Positions 20,695 to 30,060 of a stretch of DNA of 64,000 bases are shown in pieces. The position numbers were made by a program, and so were the translations under genes. Source of the stretch: Paramesorhizobium salinisoli (GTDB lineage: Bacteria > Pseudomonadota > Alphaproteobacteria > Rhizobiales > Rhizobiaceae). A model generated the notes under the pieces. That model was not told the origin of the DNA, did not search any database, and saw only the letters and a list, made by a program, of their open reading frames with translations. The DNA lies in the NCBI RefSeq assembly GCF_003335045.1, contig NZ_QOZG01000010.1:1-64000 (forward strand). The letters are read 5' to 3'. Every line of letters begins with the position of its first letter. The first letter of the stretch is position 1.

Positions 20695-21379
20695 CGGCTC
20701 GTGAAGGTGACATGACGAGTTGGGCGCAACCCAGGGCCAGGCCGCGTGCTACCTGATATTAGTACTATTCGCGGGCGGTTCAGGGGGGTTACAGACATTC
20801 TAGAACTAGCAAGGCTCATCATAAAAGCAACCGATGTTGCGCCGCCCCGCCCAAATAGAGTTCTTCCATTACTTACTCCGGTATTACAAATTGGGAGCTG
20901 ACGCCGTTAACGGATGCGATTGCTGCATCATCTGATATTGGCCAGAGATCTAAGATCTCTTAATATACCTATTACAATGGCAACGCTTTTATAAGCGAAG
21001 CCGCTCGCATAGACCGTCACCAGATGCTGATGATACAGCCGCCAACAGCTCCTGTTGGCTTCATATGATAATTAAGGAAATGTGAGCTGAAAAACAGGGA
21101 TGATGTCCCCCCTATTTTTCACTGCAAACAATCGCCAGCCTGCGAAAGACATTTTCACGCTCTGCGCTGCGCCGGCTGTGACAAGCCAGACTCAAAAAAG
21201 GCGAAGCGGCCCTCAAATTCAATCGCGCCGTATAGCACGACGATCAGGATGAGACGGCGTATTGCCTCGCCCAAGAGTGTTCCCAAAGAACAATGCCGTT
21301 GCCTCACTCGGATGTTCTCGATTGCCTCACTGATTGTTCCCGAGATTTAGCCTCTGCCGATCCTGGTTCGGGGATGATC
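20695..21379. other. Upstream region of the efflux operon
   Basis: No supported gene. It contains the palindrome at 20944-20960 and probably the operon promoter. The right part grades into IS relics. Confidence 0.4.
20944..20960. promoter_or_regulatory. 17-bp palindrome upstream of efflux operon
   Basis: AGAGATCT-A-AGATCTCT is a perfect 8-bp inverted repeat around a single base, about 250 bases before the first efflux gene. It has the form of an operator for a dimeric regulator. No regulator gene is adjacent. Confidence 0.35.
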
Positions 21380-21896
21380 TCACTGCACGACCTCTACAAT
21401 TTCCGTCCGCGCGGCATCGGCGAATGGCCCGAACCCCAACGCATTAGCTTGCGTACTGTGCCAGATCTTCATTCGACGCTGCACGGTTCGAATGAGGCCG
21501 TCAGGATACACGCCGGGATATTTGACCTGCAAGCGTTCAAGCAACTCTCGTGACTTCGCCAAGGCTCTGCCTCGAACCATTCCTCAAGCTCGGCAGTGAC
21601 AGCAAGGAGAGGATCGGGTCTGCGCCGCTCTCGCTTGACCGCCGGCTTGGGGGCGGGCGGTCGGGTTCACTTCCCACCTCGCCACGCAATCCGCAACCCG
21701 GACAGAAAGTCTTCGAGCGGCAATGCCTCGCCGTCGGCGGCAGCCGAACCGGATCGAGCGTCAGGTACATCGCCTTGGGGCGAAGGCGCGTATCCTCCGG
21801 CGTGCGTGCATCGTCAAGCAGCCGCTGATAGGGCGTGGCGGGACGATGATGATACCGCTTGACCACCCTGGCGTCCAGGCCATCGAGCATCATCAC
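21380..21896 (-). pseudogene. Integrase-type transposase relic
   Basis: Fragments in different frames: SRELLERLQVKYPGVYPDGL and IRTVQRRMKIW resemble the N-terminal helix-turn-helix region, or C-terminal targeting region, of rve/IS21-type transposases. DARVVKRYHHRPATPYQRLL and KAMYLTLDPVRL resemble a C-terminal domain. Order and frames show rearrangement. Family assignment is approximate. Confidence 0.5.
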
Positions 21897-22286
21897 AAGC
21901 GCGTCCGGTTCTTCTCGACTGTCGAGCTGGTCAATGCGCTGGAGCAGGAGAAGGCACAGGAAGGTCCGGGCAGATCGCCAACCGGCTCGTTCATTCAGAT
22001 CTCGTCATCCTCGACGAGCTAGGCTACGTGCCGTTCAGTGCATCAGGCGGCGCGTTGCTCTTCCATCTGCTAAGCAAGCTCTAAGAGCGCACAAGTGTCG
22101 TCATCACCACCAACCTGAGCTTCAGCGAATGGGCGAGCGTCTTTGGCGATGCCAAGATGCCCACGGCGCTGCTCGACCGGCTTACCCACCATTGCCACAT
22201 CCTCGAAACCGGAAACGACAGCTTCCGCTTCAAGAATAGCTCAGCTCACGAACCGAAAACGCGAAGGAGAAAAACAGGAACTTGAC
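21868..22286 (+). pseudogene. IS21-family IstB helper relic
   Basis: RVRFFSTVELVNALEQEKAQ is followed, after a frameshift near 21965, by GQIANRLVHSDLVILDELGY (Walker B) and VPFSASGGALLFHLLSKL. A stop codon at 22082 replaces the usual Tyr, and [20 protein letters not shown] then [20 protein letters not shown] continue in frame. It is the C-terminal two thirds of the IstB ATPase; Walker A is absent. Confidence 0.8.
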
Positions 22287-22359
22287 CTCTACACCAGACC
22301 CGAAACATATCTAAAAGTGGAGTGCCCCCCTCGGGCTGGACCAGCGAGACGCTTCAAAC

Positions 22360-22560
22360 TAAGCCGCCTGCTGGGCGAGTTGGGTTTCAAATTCTGTTGG
22401 CGATCTGTAGCCAAGGGCTGAGTGCAGCCGCCTGGCATTGTAGATCTCCTCGATGAACCTGGGCAAGCGTTCGGCCACGTCTGCGAAGGTCTCGTAACCG
22501 GCAGTATAGATGTCCTCCACTCAAGGGTCCTCATGAAGCTCTCCGCCTGCGCCTTGGTGT
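22360..22560 (-). pseudogene. IS3-family OrfB C-terminal relic
   Basis: In shifting minus-strand frames: AQAESFMRTL, then a [20 protein letters not shown]-like stretch, then [12 protein letters not shown]-like and [10 protein letters not shown]-like residues. This is the end of the DDE domain of IS3 OrfB, with at least two frameshifts. It could be the missing partner type of the OrfA at 176 but is 22 kb away. Confidence 0.65.
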
Positions 22561-22569
22561 AAAGAAAAA

Positions 22570-22598
22570 GCCCCGGAGCAGGTGATGCTGTCGGGGCC
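22570..22598 (-). terminator. Rho-independent terminator
   Basis: On the minus strand GGCCCCGACAG...CTCCGGGGC is followed by TTTTTCTTT. It lies 33 bases after the stop of the 93-residue gene at 22631 and so terminates it. A clear terminator supports that gene being real and transcribed. Confidence 0.75.
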
Positions 22599-22630
22599 AA
22601 GATTTAGGTTTGGAGTGCTGTCGCGGAGGA

Positions 22631-22912
22631 TTAGATCCCCATGTGGAATGCGACATGAGCCTTCTTGAATGCGATTGGTAGATCAGCGATCAAGAGCGCA
22701 TCGACGTTCCAGGTTCCCGGCATAACCGCTGTTTCAGGTGTGCTCCACGTGCCATTAGGGGAGATAGCTACGTTCCATTTTTCTTTGATTGTGCCATATT
22801 CTTTCAACGTTACGTGGACTGGCTTCCCCGCTGGCCCTGTACCGGTAATGACAAGGCCACCTTCCTGGATGACCAAGTCTTGCGTTAGGTATGTTATCGA
22901 AATATCAGACAT
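22631..22912 (-). CDS. 93-residue protein of unknown function, beta-rich
   Basis: ATG 22912 follows AAGGGGAA, a good ribosome site, and a strong terminator follows the stop. The sequence (SITYLTQDLVIQEGGLVITG, TGPAGKPVHVTLKEYGTIKE) has alternating strands like a small Ig-like or bacterial adhesin repeat domain. No signal peptide is visible. It is a monocistronic unit placed between IS relics and a GntR cluster. Confidence 0.65.
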   Translation of the reverse strand: MSDISITYLTQDLVIQEGGLVITGTGPAGKPVHVTLKEYGTIKEKWNVAISPNGTWSTPETAVMPGTWNVDALLIADLPIAFKKAHVAFHMGI

Positions 22913-23012
22913 TTTTCCCCTTTGGAAGCAATTTATTTGTCTATGGAAAACGTATCACAAAACTCTGATGAGGAAATATTGAAGTAAAAAAAGAGTAACT
23001 CGAAAATTACTT

Positions 23013-23034
23013 AGATATCATCTGCATGATATCT
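23013..23034. promoter_or_regulatory. Perfect 9-bp hairpin
   Basis: AGATATCAT-CTGC-ATGATATCT, followed on the plus strand by TTATTG. It is about 100 bases upstream of the 93-residue gene. It could be an operator or a weak bidirectional terminator; the local sequence is AT-rich. Confidence 0.4.
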
Positions 23035-23207
23035 TTATTGGGCGACGGCTGCGTCACCTATTTTCAAGGATCATCGCCATCATGAGCGATCTCGAGCTAT
23101 CGCACCGTTCTTGCTGGTCAAGATCGAGCCGATAGCTCTTTCGAGGTAAACCATGATGGGAAGAAAATCAGCCGTTGCCAACGGATATGGTTTTCAGCGA
23201 AGCTGTG

Positions 23208-23891
23208 TCAGACGACTGATTTCACCCGCTCCCAGCCATTTTCAAGATGGGTATCCAACTCGCGAGCCAGTGTTTCGGCATCACGAGCTTCGAGAGCCGC
23301 GATGATCCGTTCATGCTCGGCGACGGCGTCCGCCCACCGCTCCGGTCCCTCATGGCCGATGAACCGGATACGTTTAACACGTGATTGCAAAAGGCCGTGC
23401 ACTTCAGCCAGAGGTGCGTTGTCGGCAAGAGCTACGATACCGGTGTGGATCTGCTGGTTGAGCTTATAATATTCAAGCCGTTCGCCTGCCTTGTAATGGC
23501 GCACCATGGAATCGTGCAGCACGCGCAACCGCGCTATGTCCTCGTCGCTCGCCTTGGTGCAGGCGAGACGCGCTGCCAGCATCTCCATCGAGCGGATCAC
23601 GATCAGCATGTCCTCGACATCCTTTGGCGAAAAGCGCTTGACCACGGCGCCGCGGCTCGGCACCAGTTCGACAAGCCCTTCGCTGGCGAGGAACTTCAAA
23701 GCCTCACGCAGCGGCGTCCGCGAAACGCCCAGTTCTTCACCCACCTGGTTTTCATAGATACGCTGACCAGGCTGCAGGTCGCCCTCAATGATCATGTCGC
23801 GCAGGCGGTTGACGATTTCGCCATGCAGCGACTGACGCGAAATCGCTGTGACCGTACGCCGCCCAGCCTGTTCGATCACTTCCGAAGCCAT
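23208..23891 (-). CDS. GntR-family (FCD) transcription regulator
   Basis: 227 residues, start supported by GGGAGA upstream. The N-terminal winged helix-turn-helix (IYENQVGEELGVSRTPLREA, residues about 43-62) is canonical GntR. The C-terminal all-helical FCD domain binds a ligand, commonly an organic acid, with metal-ligand His residues. It is divergent from pdxA-TTT-oxidoreductase and almost certainly regulates them; a palindrome lies between (23997-24008). Confidence 0.9.
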   Translation of the reverse strand: MASEVIEQAGRRTVTAISRQSLHGEIVNRLRDMIIEGDLQPGQRIYENQVGEELGVSRTPLREALKFLASEGLVELVPSRGAVVKRFSPKDVEDMLIVIRSMEMLAARLACTKASDEDIARLRVLHDSMVRHYKAGERLEYYKLNQQIHTGIVALADNAPLAEVHGLLQSRVKRIRFIGHEGPERWADAVAEHERIIAALEARDAETLARELDTHLENGWERVKSVV

Positions 23892-23996
23892 CTTTTTCTC
23901 CCGCTCGCCTCACCAGCCCTGATCAGCCTGCCGGCCAATCATAATCATTTTCGCATCCGGAACGGCAAAATGATATGGCCTCCATGTATTATTTTT

Positions 23997-24008
23997 TATA
24001 CTGTATAC
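23997..24008. promoter_or_regulatory. Candidate GntR operator
   Basis: TATACTGTATAC contains TATAC-T-GTATA, embedded in AT-rich DNA between the divergent GntR and pdxA-like genes, about 60 bases before the latter. FCD-type GntR proteins often bind GT-N(2-3)-AC cores of this kind. Confidence 0.45.
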
Positions 24009-24068
24009 AAAATGCTTGCATGTAAGAAATTAGGGCTATAGGTTTCAAATGGTAGAGGAGGAGCTTTC

Positions 24069-25121
24069 ATGGCCACAAGCGAAACGGGTGTCGAGGCACG
24101 GGTAAGCCGTCCGGTCCTGGCTCTTGCCATGGGCGATCCCGCTGGCATCAGCCCAGAACTGACCGCACGCATACTCGCCTTGCCCGAGCTTCGCAGCGCC
24201 GCGCATTTCGTCGTCATCGGCGACCGCCGGGTTCTAGATGAGGGCGCGGCAATCGCGGGAATATCGCTTGATCTCGATTACCGCGCGCCGGAGGATTTCT
24301 CCACCGAGGCGGCCGATCGCCCCATCTTCATCGATCTCTGTCATCTCGATCCCGCAGACGTCACGCGTGGCGAGGCAACGCTGGCCGGCGGCAAGTTCGC
24401 GACCGAGAATTTCCGCTTCGCCCTACATCTTGCCGACAAAGGCCGCGTCGATGGCGTCTGCTTCACGCCTTTCAACAAGAAGGCGATGCGCTACGCCTAT
24501 CCAGGCTATGACGACGAGATCCGTTTTGTTTCCGATGTGCTCTCCTTCAAGGGCAGGATGCGCGAGTTCAACGTGCTCGAGCAGGTCTGGAATGCGCGGG
24601 TGACTTCGCATATCCCGCTGTCGGCGGTTTCGGCCCATATCAGCGAGCAAGCCATCTTGGCGGAGGTCGAACTGACCGCCGCATGCCTGCGACTTGCGGG
24701 CATCGACCATCCGAGGATTGCGGTCGCGGGGCTCAACCCGCATGCCGGCGATGGCGGCAGCTTTGGCATGGAGGAGATCGAAGTCATCGAGCCTGCTGTG
24801 GAGCGGGCTAAAGCGGCGGGATATGCCATCGATGGACCGTTTCCGGCCGACACCGTATTCCTGCGCGCGCTGAAGGAAGGTTTTCACGCTGTGTTGACGA
24901 TGTATCACGATCAAGGTCAGATCGCGATGAAGATGATGGGCTTCGACAAGGGCGTGACGATGATGGGGGGCTTGCCCTTCCCGCTCTGCACCCCCGCCCA
25001 TGGCACGGCTTATGACATCGCCGGTTGTGGCATCGCTGATGTGGGCGCATCGCGCGAAGCCGTCCTCCTGGCTGCCAAGATGGCCAGACGCCAGGCCGCA
25101 TTAAGAGAGGCGGCCGAATAA
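24069..25121 (+). CDS. PdxA-family 4-phospho-hydroxyacid dehydrogenase
   Basis: 350 residues with GAGGAGG upstream. NAD-dependent dehydrogenase/decarboxylase of the 4-hydroxythreonine-4-phosphate dehydrogenase family. Metal-binding histidines appear in RVTSHIPLSAV, NPHAGDGGSFG and MYHDQGQIAMKMMGF; the N-terminus LALAMGDPAGISPEL is diagnostic. The setting (GntR, TTT transporter, SAF oxidoreductase, no pdxJ or ksgA) points to the catabolic PdxA2-type paralogs acting on phosphorylated four-carbon sugar acids rather than vitamin B6 synthesis. No matching kinase is nearby, so the substrate is uncertain. Confidence 0.88.
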   Translation: MATSETGVEARVSRPVLALAMGDPAGISPELTARILALPELRSAAHFVVIGDRRVLDEGAAIAGISLDLDYRAPEDFSTEAADRPIFIDLCHLDPADVTRGEATLAGGKFATENFRFALHLADKGRVDGVCFTPFNKKAMRYAYPGYDDEIRFVSDVLSFKGRMREFNVLEQVWNARVTSHIPLSAVSAHISEQAILAEVELTAACLRLAGIDHPRIAVAGLNPHAGDGGSFGMEEIEVIEPAVERAKAAGYAIDGPFPADTVFLRALKEGFHAVLTMYHDQGQIAMKMMGFDKGVTMMGGLPFPLCTPAHGTAYDIAGCGIADVGASREAVLLAAKMARRQAALREAAE

Positions 25122-25194
25122 CCGATTGACGAAGCAGGACAGTACCGCCGGGTAGGAGCTTGTGGCGGGCGGTCCGATAAATGGGAGGAACGAT

Positions 25195-26175
25195 ATGCTA
25201 AAACAGATTACCCTGGCGCTGCTTGCCATAACAACCGTCCCGGCATTTGCCTTCGAGCCGACGCGACCCGTCGAGTTCGTCGTGACATCAGGTCCGGGCG
25301 GCGGTACCGATAATTTTGCACGCACCGTGCAGTCGATCATCGCCAAGCACAAGCTGATCGATGCGCCCGTGGTCGTCACCAACAAGGGCGGCGGCAGCGG
25401 AGCGGAGGGCTTCGTTTACGCCGCTGGCTACAAGGGCGATCCCTACAAGCTGACATTCGGCACGAACAATGAATATCTCCTGCCGAGCGTCGCGGCTGTT
25501 CCCTACGCGCCGGAAGATCTCACACCCGTCGCCACGCTTGCCCTCGACGAATTCCTGATCTGGGTGAACGGTCAATCCAAGTTCGGCGACGTCAAATCTT
25601 TTGTGGAGGCGGCGAAGGCCAAGCCGAAGGCGATCCAGTTCGGCGGCAGTCAGTCGAAGGATACGGACCAGATCCTCGTCTCGACCATCGCCGAGGTAAC
25701 GGGAGCTGAGTTCCGCTATATCCCGTTCAAGGGCGGCGGTGAGGCGGGCGTGCAACTCGCCGGCGGCCATATCGACGCCAATGTAAACAATCCGAACGAA
25801 AACCGCGGTCAGTGGCAGGCCGGCATGGTGAAGCCGCTCTGCGTTTTCCGGCCGGACCGCTTTCCGCAGAGCGCGCCTGTGCATGACGGCAAAGGATGGC
25901 ACGATATTCCGACCTGTGCCGAAGCGGGTCTGGCGATCGACAGCTATCGCATGCCGCGCACGGTCTGGCTGCCGGCCGGCGTCGAGGAGGACGTCGTCGT
26001 CTTCTATCGTGACGTGCTGAAGAAGGTTTCCGAAACGCCGGAATGGGCGGATTATGTTGCGAAGACGTCGCAGACCTCGCAATTCATGACGGGCGACGAA
26101 TTCACGGCCTATCAGGCCAAAGACCGGGAAACCGTTCTCAAGGTGCTTAAACGCGAAGGCTGGCTGGTCAAGTAA
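25195..26175 (+). CDS. TTT transporter periplasmic binding protein (TctC family)
   Basis: 326 residues from ATG 25195, with GGGAGGAAC just before. Signal peptide MLKQITLALLAITTVPAFA. The mature part (PVEFVVTSGPGGGTDNFART; VTNKGGGSGAEGF) is the Bug/TctC fold that binds carboxylates. It feeds the TctB/TctA membrane pair encoded next. The ligand is unknown; context suggests a sugar acid. Confidence 0.9.
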   Translation: MLKQITLALLAITTVPAFAFEPTRPVEFVVTSGPGGGTDNFARTVQSIIAKHKLIDAPVVVTNKGGGSGAEGFVYAAGYKGDPYKLTFGTNNEYLLPSVAAVPYAPEDLTPVATLALDEFLIWVNGQSKFGDVKSFVEAAKAKPKAIQFGGSQSKDTDQILVSTIAEVTGAEFRYIPFKGGGEAGVQLAGGHIDANVNNPNENRGQWQAGMVKPLCVFRPDRFPQSAPVHDGKGWHDIPTCAEAGLAIDSYRMPRTVWLPAGVEEDVVVFYRDVLKKVSETPEWADYVAKTSQTSQFMTGDEFTAYQAKDRETVLKVLKREGWLVK

Positions 26176-26234
26176 GCCCATCCAGGGAACGCCCCACGGG
26201 GCGCTCCCCATCCTTGCAGGCGTGGGAGGCGAGC

Positions 26235-26735
26235 ATGGCTGAACTCGAGAAACAATTCCTGTCGCGTAAGACAATGGAAATGGTCACGGCGCTTTTGACC
26301 GCCGGCGCCGGTCTCGCCATCTGCTATGGTTCGTGGCGAAGCGGCATCGGTTGGAGCGAGATGGGGCCGGAGGCGGGTTATTTTCCTTTTTACGTCGGCG
26401 TTCTGATCATCCTCGGCAGTCTGGTGACGCTGCTGCGCAGCCTGTTCTTTTATCGGCATGAGGGTGAGGTCTTTCTCACAATGGAGAAGGCCCGGTCGGT
26501 TCTGGGGTTCTTTCTGCCGCTCGTCGCCTTCATGGTCATCTCGCTGCTGCTTGGCCTCTATGTGGGCACGGCTCTCTACATCTGCGGCGCCATGATGTGG
26601 CAGGGGGGCTACCGCTGGTGGATCGCCGCCCTGGCGGCACTGGCGGTCACCGGCCTCTTCTACCTCGTGTTCGAGATCGGCTTTCAGGTTCCGCTGCTGA
26701 AAGGACCGATCGAGGGTTGGCTCGGCATCTATTGA
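26235..26735 (+). CDS. TTT transporter small membrane subunit (TctB family)
   Basis: 166 residues from ATG 26235 (GGGAGG upstream; an earlier ATG at 26214 lacks one). Four hydrophobic helices: MVTALLTAGAGLAICYGS, FPFYVGVLIILGSLVTLL, FFLPLVAFMVISLLLGLYVG, and the C-terminal AALAALAVTGLFYLVFEIGF. The partner TctA follows after 30 bases. Confidence 0.85.
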   Translation: MAELEKQFLSRKTMEMVTALLTAGAGLAICYGSWRSGIGWSEMGPEAGYFPFYVGVLIILGSLVTLLRSLFFYRHEGEVFLTMEKARSVLGFFLPLVAFMVISLLLGLYVGTALYICGAMMWQGGYRWWIAALAALAVTGLFYLVFEIGFQVPLLKGPIEGWLGIY

Positions 26736-26765
26736 TCAGACGTCGGCGCTTGGGAGGAACATGCA

Positions 26766-28289
26766 ATGGGCAATTTCGGCTATCTGATGGACGGTTTCGC
26801 CACCGTCCTCACCGCGCATCACCTCATGATCATGATGATCGGGGTCATGCTGGGCATCCTGGTCGGCGTGCTGCCTGGTCTCGGGGCACCGAACGGTGTT
26901 TCGCTTCTCCTGCCGCTCACCTTCACGATGGAACCTATCTCCGCCATCATTCTTCTGTCCTGCATGTATTGGGGGGCGCTCTTCGGCGGATCGACCACCT
27001 CGATCCTCTTCAACATTCCCGGTGAGCCTTCTTCGGTCGCGACGACATTCGACGGCTATCCGATGGCCAAGAACGGCCAGGCCACGCGGGCGCTGACGCT
27101 TGCCTTCATGTCAGCCGGCATCGGGGCGCTCGCAGGCGTCGTCATGATCACGCTGCTTTCAGGTTGGGTGGCGCGGTTTGCGCTGCAGTTCTCCTCGCCT
27201 GAATTCTTCGCGGTCTATTTCCTCGCCTTCGGCAGTTTCATCGGCATGAGCGACAACGCGCCTGCCAAGACGCTGGTTACGATGATGCTGGGCTTCGCCT
27301 TCGCCACGGTCGGCATGGACACGATCTCGGGGAGCTTGCGTCTTACATTCGGCATTCCCGATCTGATCAAGGGCATTTCCTTCCTCGTTGCCGTCATGGG
27401 CCTCTTCGGAATTGGCGAATTGCTGCTGACGACGGAGGAGGGACTGCGCTTTGACGGCATCAAGGCGCGCGTCAGACCCATCGACGTGCTGAAGACATTG
27501 AAGGAGATGCCGCGCTATGGCTGGGCGATCCTCCGATCGACGCTTATCGGCATCTGGATGGGCATCACGCCCGCCGGCCCGACCGCCGCATCCTTCATGA
27601 GCTATGGCCTCGCCCGACGGTTTGCCAAGGATAAATCGAAGTTCGGCAAGGGCGATCCGCGCGGCATCGTCTCGCCCGAGACGGCAGACCATTCAGCCGG
27701 CACATCGGCGCTGTTGCCGATGCTGGCCCTCGGCGTTCCCGGTTCGGCGACCGCCGCAGTGATGATGGGCGGGCTGATGATCTGGGGACTGACGCCGGGG
27801 CCCATGCTTTTCATCGACAGGCCGGACTTCGTCTGGGGGCTCATCGCGTCGATGTATCTTGGCAATGTCGTCGCGGTGCTTCTGGTGCTCGCCACCGTTC
27901 CGCTCTACGCCTCGATCCTGCGGGTGCCATTTTCGATCGTCGGACCGGTGATCGTCGCAATCATCTTTTCCGGTGCCTATCAGGTGGCCAATTCGACGTT
28001 CGACATGTGGTTGGTGCTCGGCTTCGGCATACTCGGTTATCTCTTCAAGACGCTGGATTATCCGATCGCTCCGCTGGTCCTCGCCATGGTTCTCGGCGAC
28101 AAGGCCGAAGATGCGTTTCGCCAGTCGATGCTGATGTCGAATGGATCGCTGACCATTTTCTGGTCGAACCCGCTCGTCTCAGGAATCATGGCGCTTGGGG
28201 TCTTGATGCTTATCTGGCCGCTGATCGCCAAGGCTGCCGGCCTGCGTGGTTTGCGCCGCCATACGGCCGGGCATCAGGCCAAGGTCTGA
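26766..28289 (+). CDS. TTT transporter large membrane subunit (TctA family)
   Basis: 507 residues with about 12 helices. Family motifs are visible: VGVLPGLGAPNGVSLLLPLT near the N-terminus, SILFNIPGEPSSVATTFDGY, and GVPGSATAAVMMGGLMIWGL in the second half. It forms the translocation channel with TctB, fed by the binding protein encoded upstream and driven by ion gradient. Confidence 0.93.
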   Translation: MGNFGYLMDGFATVLTAHHLMIMMIGVMLGILVGVLPGLGAPNGVSLLLPLTFTMEPISAIILLSCMYWGALFGGSTTSILFNIPGEPSSVATTFDGYPMAKNGQATRALTLAFMSAGIGALAGVVMITLLSGWVARFALQFSSPEFFAVYFLAFGSFIGMSDNAPAKTLVTMMLGFAFATVGMDTISGSLRLTFGIPDLIKGISFLVAVMGLFGIGELLLTTEEGLRFDGIKARVRPIDVLKTLKEMPRYGWAILRSTLIGIWMGITPAGPTAASFMSYGLARRFAKDKSKFGKGDPRGIVSPETADHSAGTSALLPMLALGVPGSATAAVMMGGLMIWGLTPGPMLFIDRPDFVWGLIASMYLGNVVAVLLVLATVPLYASILRVPFSIVGPVIVAIIFSGAYQVANSTFDMWLVLGFGILGYLFKTLDYPIAPLVLAMVLGDKAEDAFRQSMLMSNGSLTIFWSNPLVSGIMALGVLMLIWPLIAKAAGLRGLRRHTAGHQAKV

Positions 28290-28331
28290 CGTCTGCACTG
28301 TCTTCCGTCTTTATTCGAAGGGACCGATTCC

Positions 28332-29783
28332 ATGAACTTCCACGACTATTATGCCGGCGCGAGCCGGCCTATCGAGGCGTGCATTGTCGGCACCGGCGGA
28401 TTCGGCCGCAGCTTCCTGGCGCAAGGATTGCGCGTTCCCCTGATGAATGTACGCATCGCGGTCGACATTGACAGTGCTACGGCGGCGGCGGCCCTGAAAA
28501 CCTTGGGGGCCGAGACCATTGTCGAGTGCCAAAGTCAGGAGGAGGCGGAGCGTGCCTGGGCCGAAGGCGCCATCATTGCCGCCGGTTCTCTCGCCCATGT
28601 CGTCGACCTGCCGTTCGATGTGCTGGTTGAGGCGACGGGCCATCCGGAAGCCGGCGCCCGCCATGCCGAACTCGCAATAGAGGCAGGCAAGCATGTCGCC
28701 CTTGTTTCCAAAGAAGTGGACAGCGTCGTCGGACCGGGGCTCGCCATGCTGGCCGCCAAGAAGGGAAAGGTGGTCACGCCTGTCGATGGAGATCAGCCGA
28801 GCCTGTTGATCGGCCTCGTTACCTGGGCTGAAGTTCTCGGTTTCGAGATCATTTGCGCCGGCAAGTCGAGCGAATATGATTTCGTCTTTGATCCGGCGAG
28901 CGGAACACTGACGAGCAATGGCGTCGTCATCGACGCCGCCGGTTTCGCTTCCCATCTCGATCTTGGCGAGCGTGACGTTGGGGAGCTCGTCGCGGCTCGG
29001 GCGACAGTGGCTATGAAGCTGCCGCAACGCGCGGTGCCTGATCTCTGCGAACTCGCCGTCGCGGCCCATTCTCTCGATCTTGCCCCTGACCGACCGGAGC
29101 TTCATTGTCCCATCGCAAGGATAGCGGAGGTGCCGACCTTGTTTTCGACGCGGGAGGATGGCGGGCTGCTTCAAGGCGAGCGGCGGATGGATGTCTTCCA
29201 TTGCCTGCGTCTTCCCGGCGAGGTCAGCTTTGCAGGGGGTGTCTTCGTCGTTATTCGCTGCCGCGATGCGGCAAGCTGGGCGTTGCTCGCTGACAAAGGG
29301 CACATCGTCAGCCGCAGCGGCACGACGGCCATGGTCTATCTGCCACGTCATCTCCTGGGTCTGGAAGCGGCTACAAGTGTGCTCGAAGCGGGGCTCAAGG
29401 GTATCTCAAGCGGATCATCGCGTCCCCGTCCGCGCTTCGATCTCGTTGCCATTGCCGATGCCGATCTTGCTGCCGGGACATGGTTGACGGCCATCGGCCA
29501 TCATCATGCTATCGAGAATGTCTCGTCGGCGCTCATTCCAGGAGCGCCGCTGGATGCGGAGCGGCCGGCGCCATTTTATCTCGTCGCCAACCGGCGGCTG
29601 ATCCGCACCGTGAAAGCCGGCAGCGCGATCCGTTTGGGCGATATTGCGACAGAGGCTTCGCGCCTCCTCGATTTGCGTCGGCGCCAGGATACGCTCTTCT
29701 TCGGGCCCGCGCATGAAACCCCGCAGAGTTCGCTCCAAAGAGATGAAGCCCGTATCCAACTTTCCGCATTAAAATCATGGTAA
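28332..29783 (+). CDS. Rossmann oxidoreductase with C-terminal SAF domain
   Basis: 483 residues. The N-terminal NAD(P)-binding fold (IEACIVGTGGFGRSFLAQGL) and LVEATGHPEAGARHAELAIE, HVALVSKEVDSVVGPGL resemble homoserine-dehydrogenase-like enzymes. The C-terminal 90 or so residues (PFYLVANRRLIRTVKAGSAI) form an SAF/FlgA-like domain. Such fusions are often mislabelled FlgA. It ends the PdxA-TTT operon and probably acts on the imported compound or its product; the reaction is not known to me. Confidence 0.75.
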   Translation: MNFHDYYAGASRPIEACIVGTGGFGRSFLAQGLRVPLMNVRIAVDIDSATAAAALKTLGAETIVECQSQEEAERAWAEGAIIAAGSLAHVVDLPFDVLVEATGHPEAGARHAELAIEAGKHVALVSKEVDSVVGPGLAMLAAKKGKVVTPVDGDQPSLLIGLVTWAEVLGFEIICAGKSSEYDFVFDPASGTLTSNGVVIDAAGFASHLDLGERDVGELVAARATVAMKLPQRAVPDLCELAVAAHSLDLAPDRPELHCPIARIAEVPTLFSTREDGGLLQGERRMDVFHCLRLPGEVSFAGGVFVVIRCRDAASWALLADKGHIVSRSGTTAMVYLPRHLLGLEAATSVLEAGLKGISSGSSRPRPRFDLVAIADADLAAGTWLTAIGHHHAIENVSSALIPGAPLDAERPAPFYLVANRRLIRTVKAGSAIRLGDIATEASRLLDLRRRQDTLFFGPAHETPQSSLQRDEARIQLSALKSW

Positions 29784-29812
29784 CAACTTTGTCGGAGATT
29801 GCTGCGGTGTCT

Positions 29813-30060
29813 TCATGAGCCTAGCGGTATCTTGAAGATGAACCTTGTTTCGTCCTGGTCGGACCCCACTTCGATGTGCCCCTCATGGCTGCGGGCAATT
29901 TCCGACGCGATGTATAGTCCAAGCCCAAGCGGTTTCCTGAGGAAACTCCAGCACGAAAGAAAGGCTGAAACAGACGATCGTGCACATCCTTGGGTATGGG
30001 CTGTCCGTGATTTCCGACCGAAATGGTCAGTTCGCCGCGGGAGATCGTCTGAGCGCTGCT
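29813..30060 (-). pseudogene. Sensor histidine kinase C-terminal relic
   Basis: Minus strand: SRGELTISVGNHGQPIPKDV, then DRLFQPFFRAGVSSGNR (F and G1 boxes), then after a frameshift near 29940 LGLGLYIASEIARSHEGHIE (G2 box) and FIFKIPLGS with a stop. Only the last half of the HATPase domain is left; the N box and DHp helix are gone. Confidence 0.7.

Noticed and set aside
24069-25121. Biosynthetic pdxA for vitamin B6
   Set aside because: Neighbours are a GntR regulator, a TTT transporter and a SAF oxidoreductase; the usual surA-pdxA-ksgA context is absent, so a catabolic paralog is more likely.
25288-26274. 328-residue open frame antisense to the TctC-type gene
   Set aside because: High-GC third-position shadow of a well-supported gene; no ribosome site or family motifs. 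The same applies to long antisense frames at 24423-25001, 28311-29351, 34054-34788 and 35305-36123.
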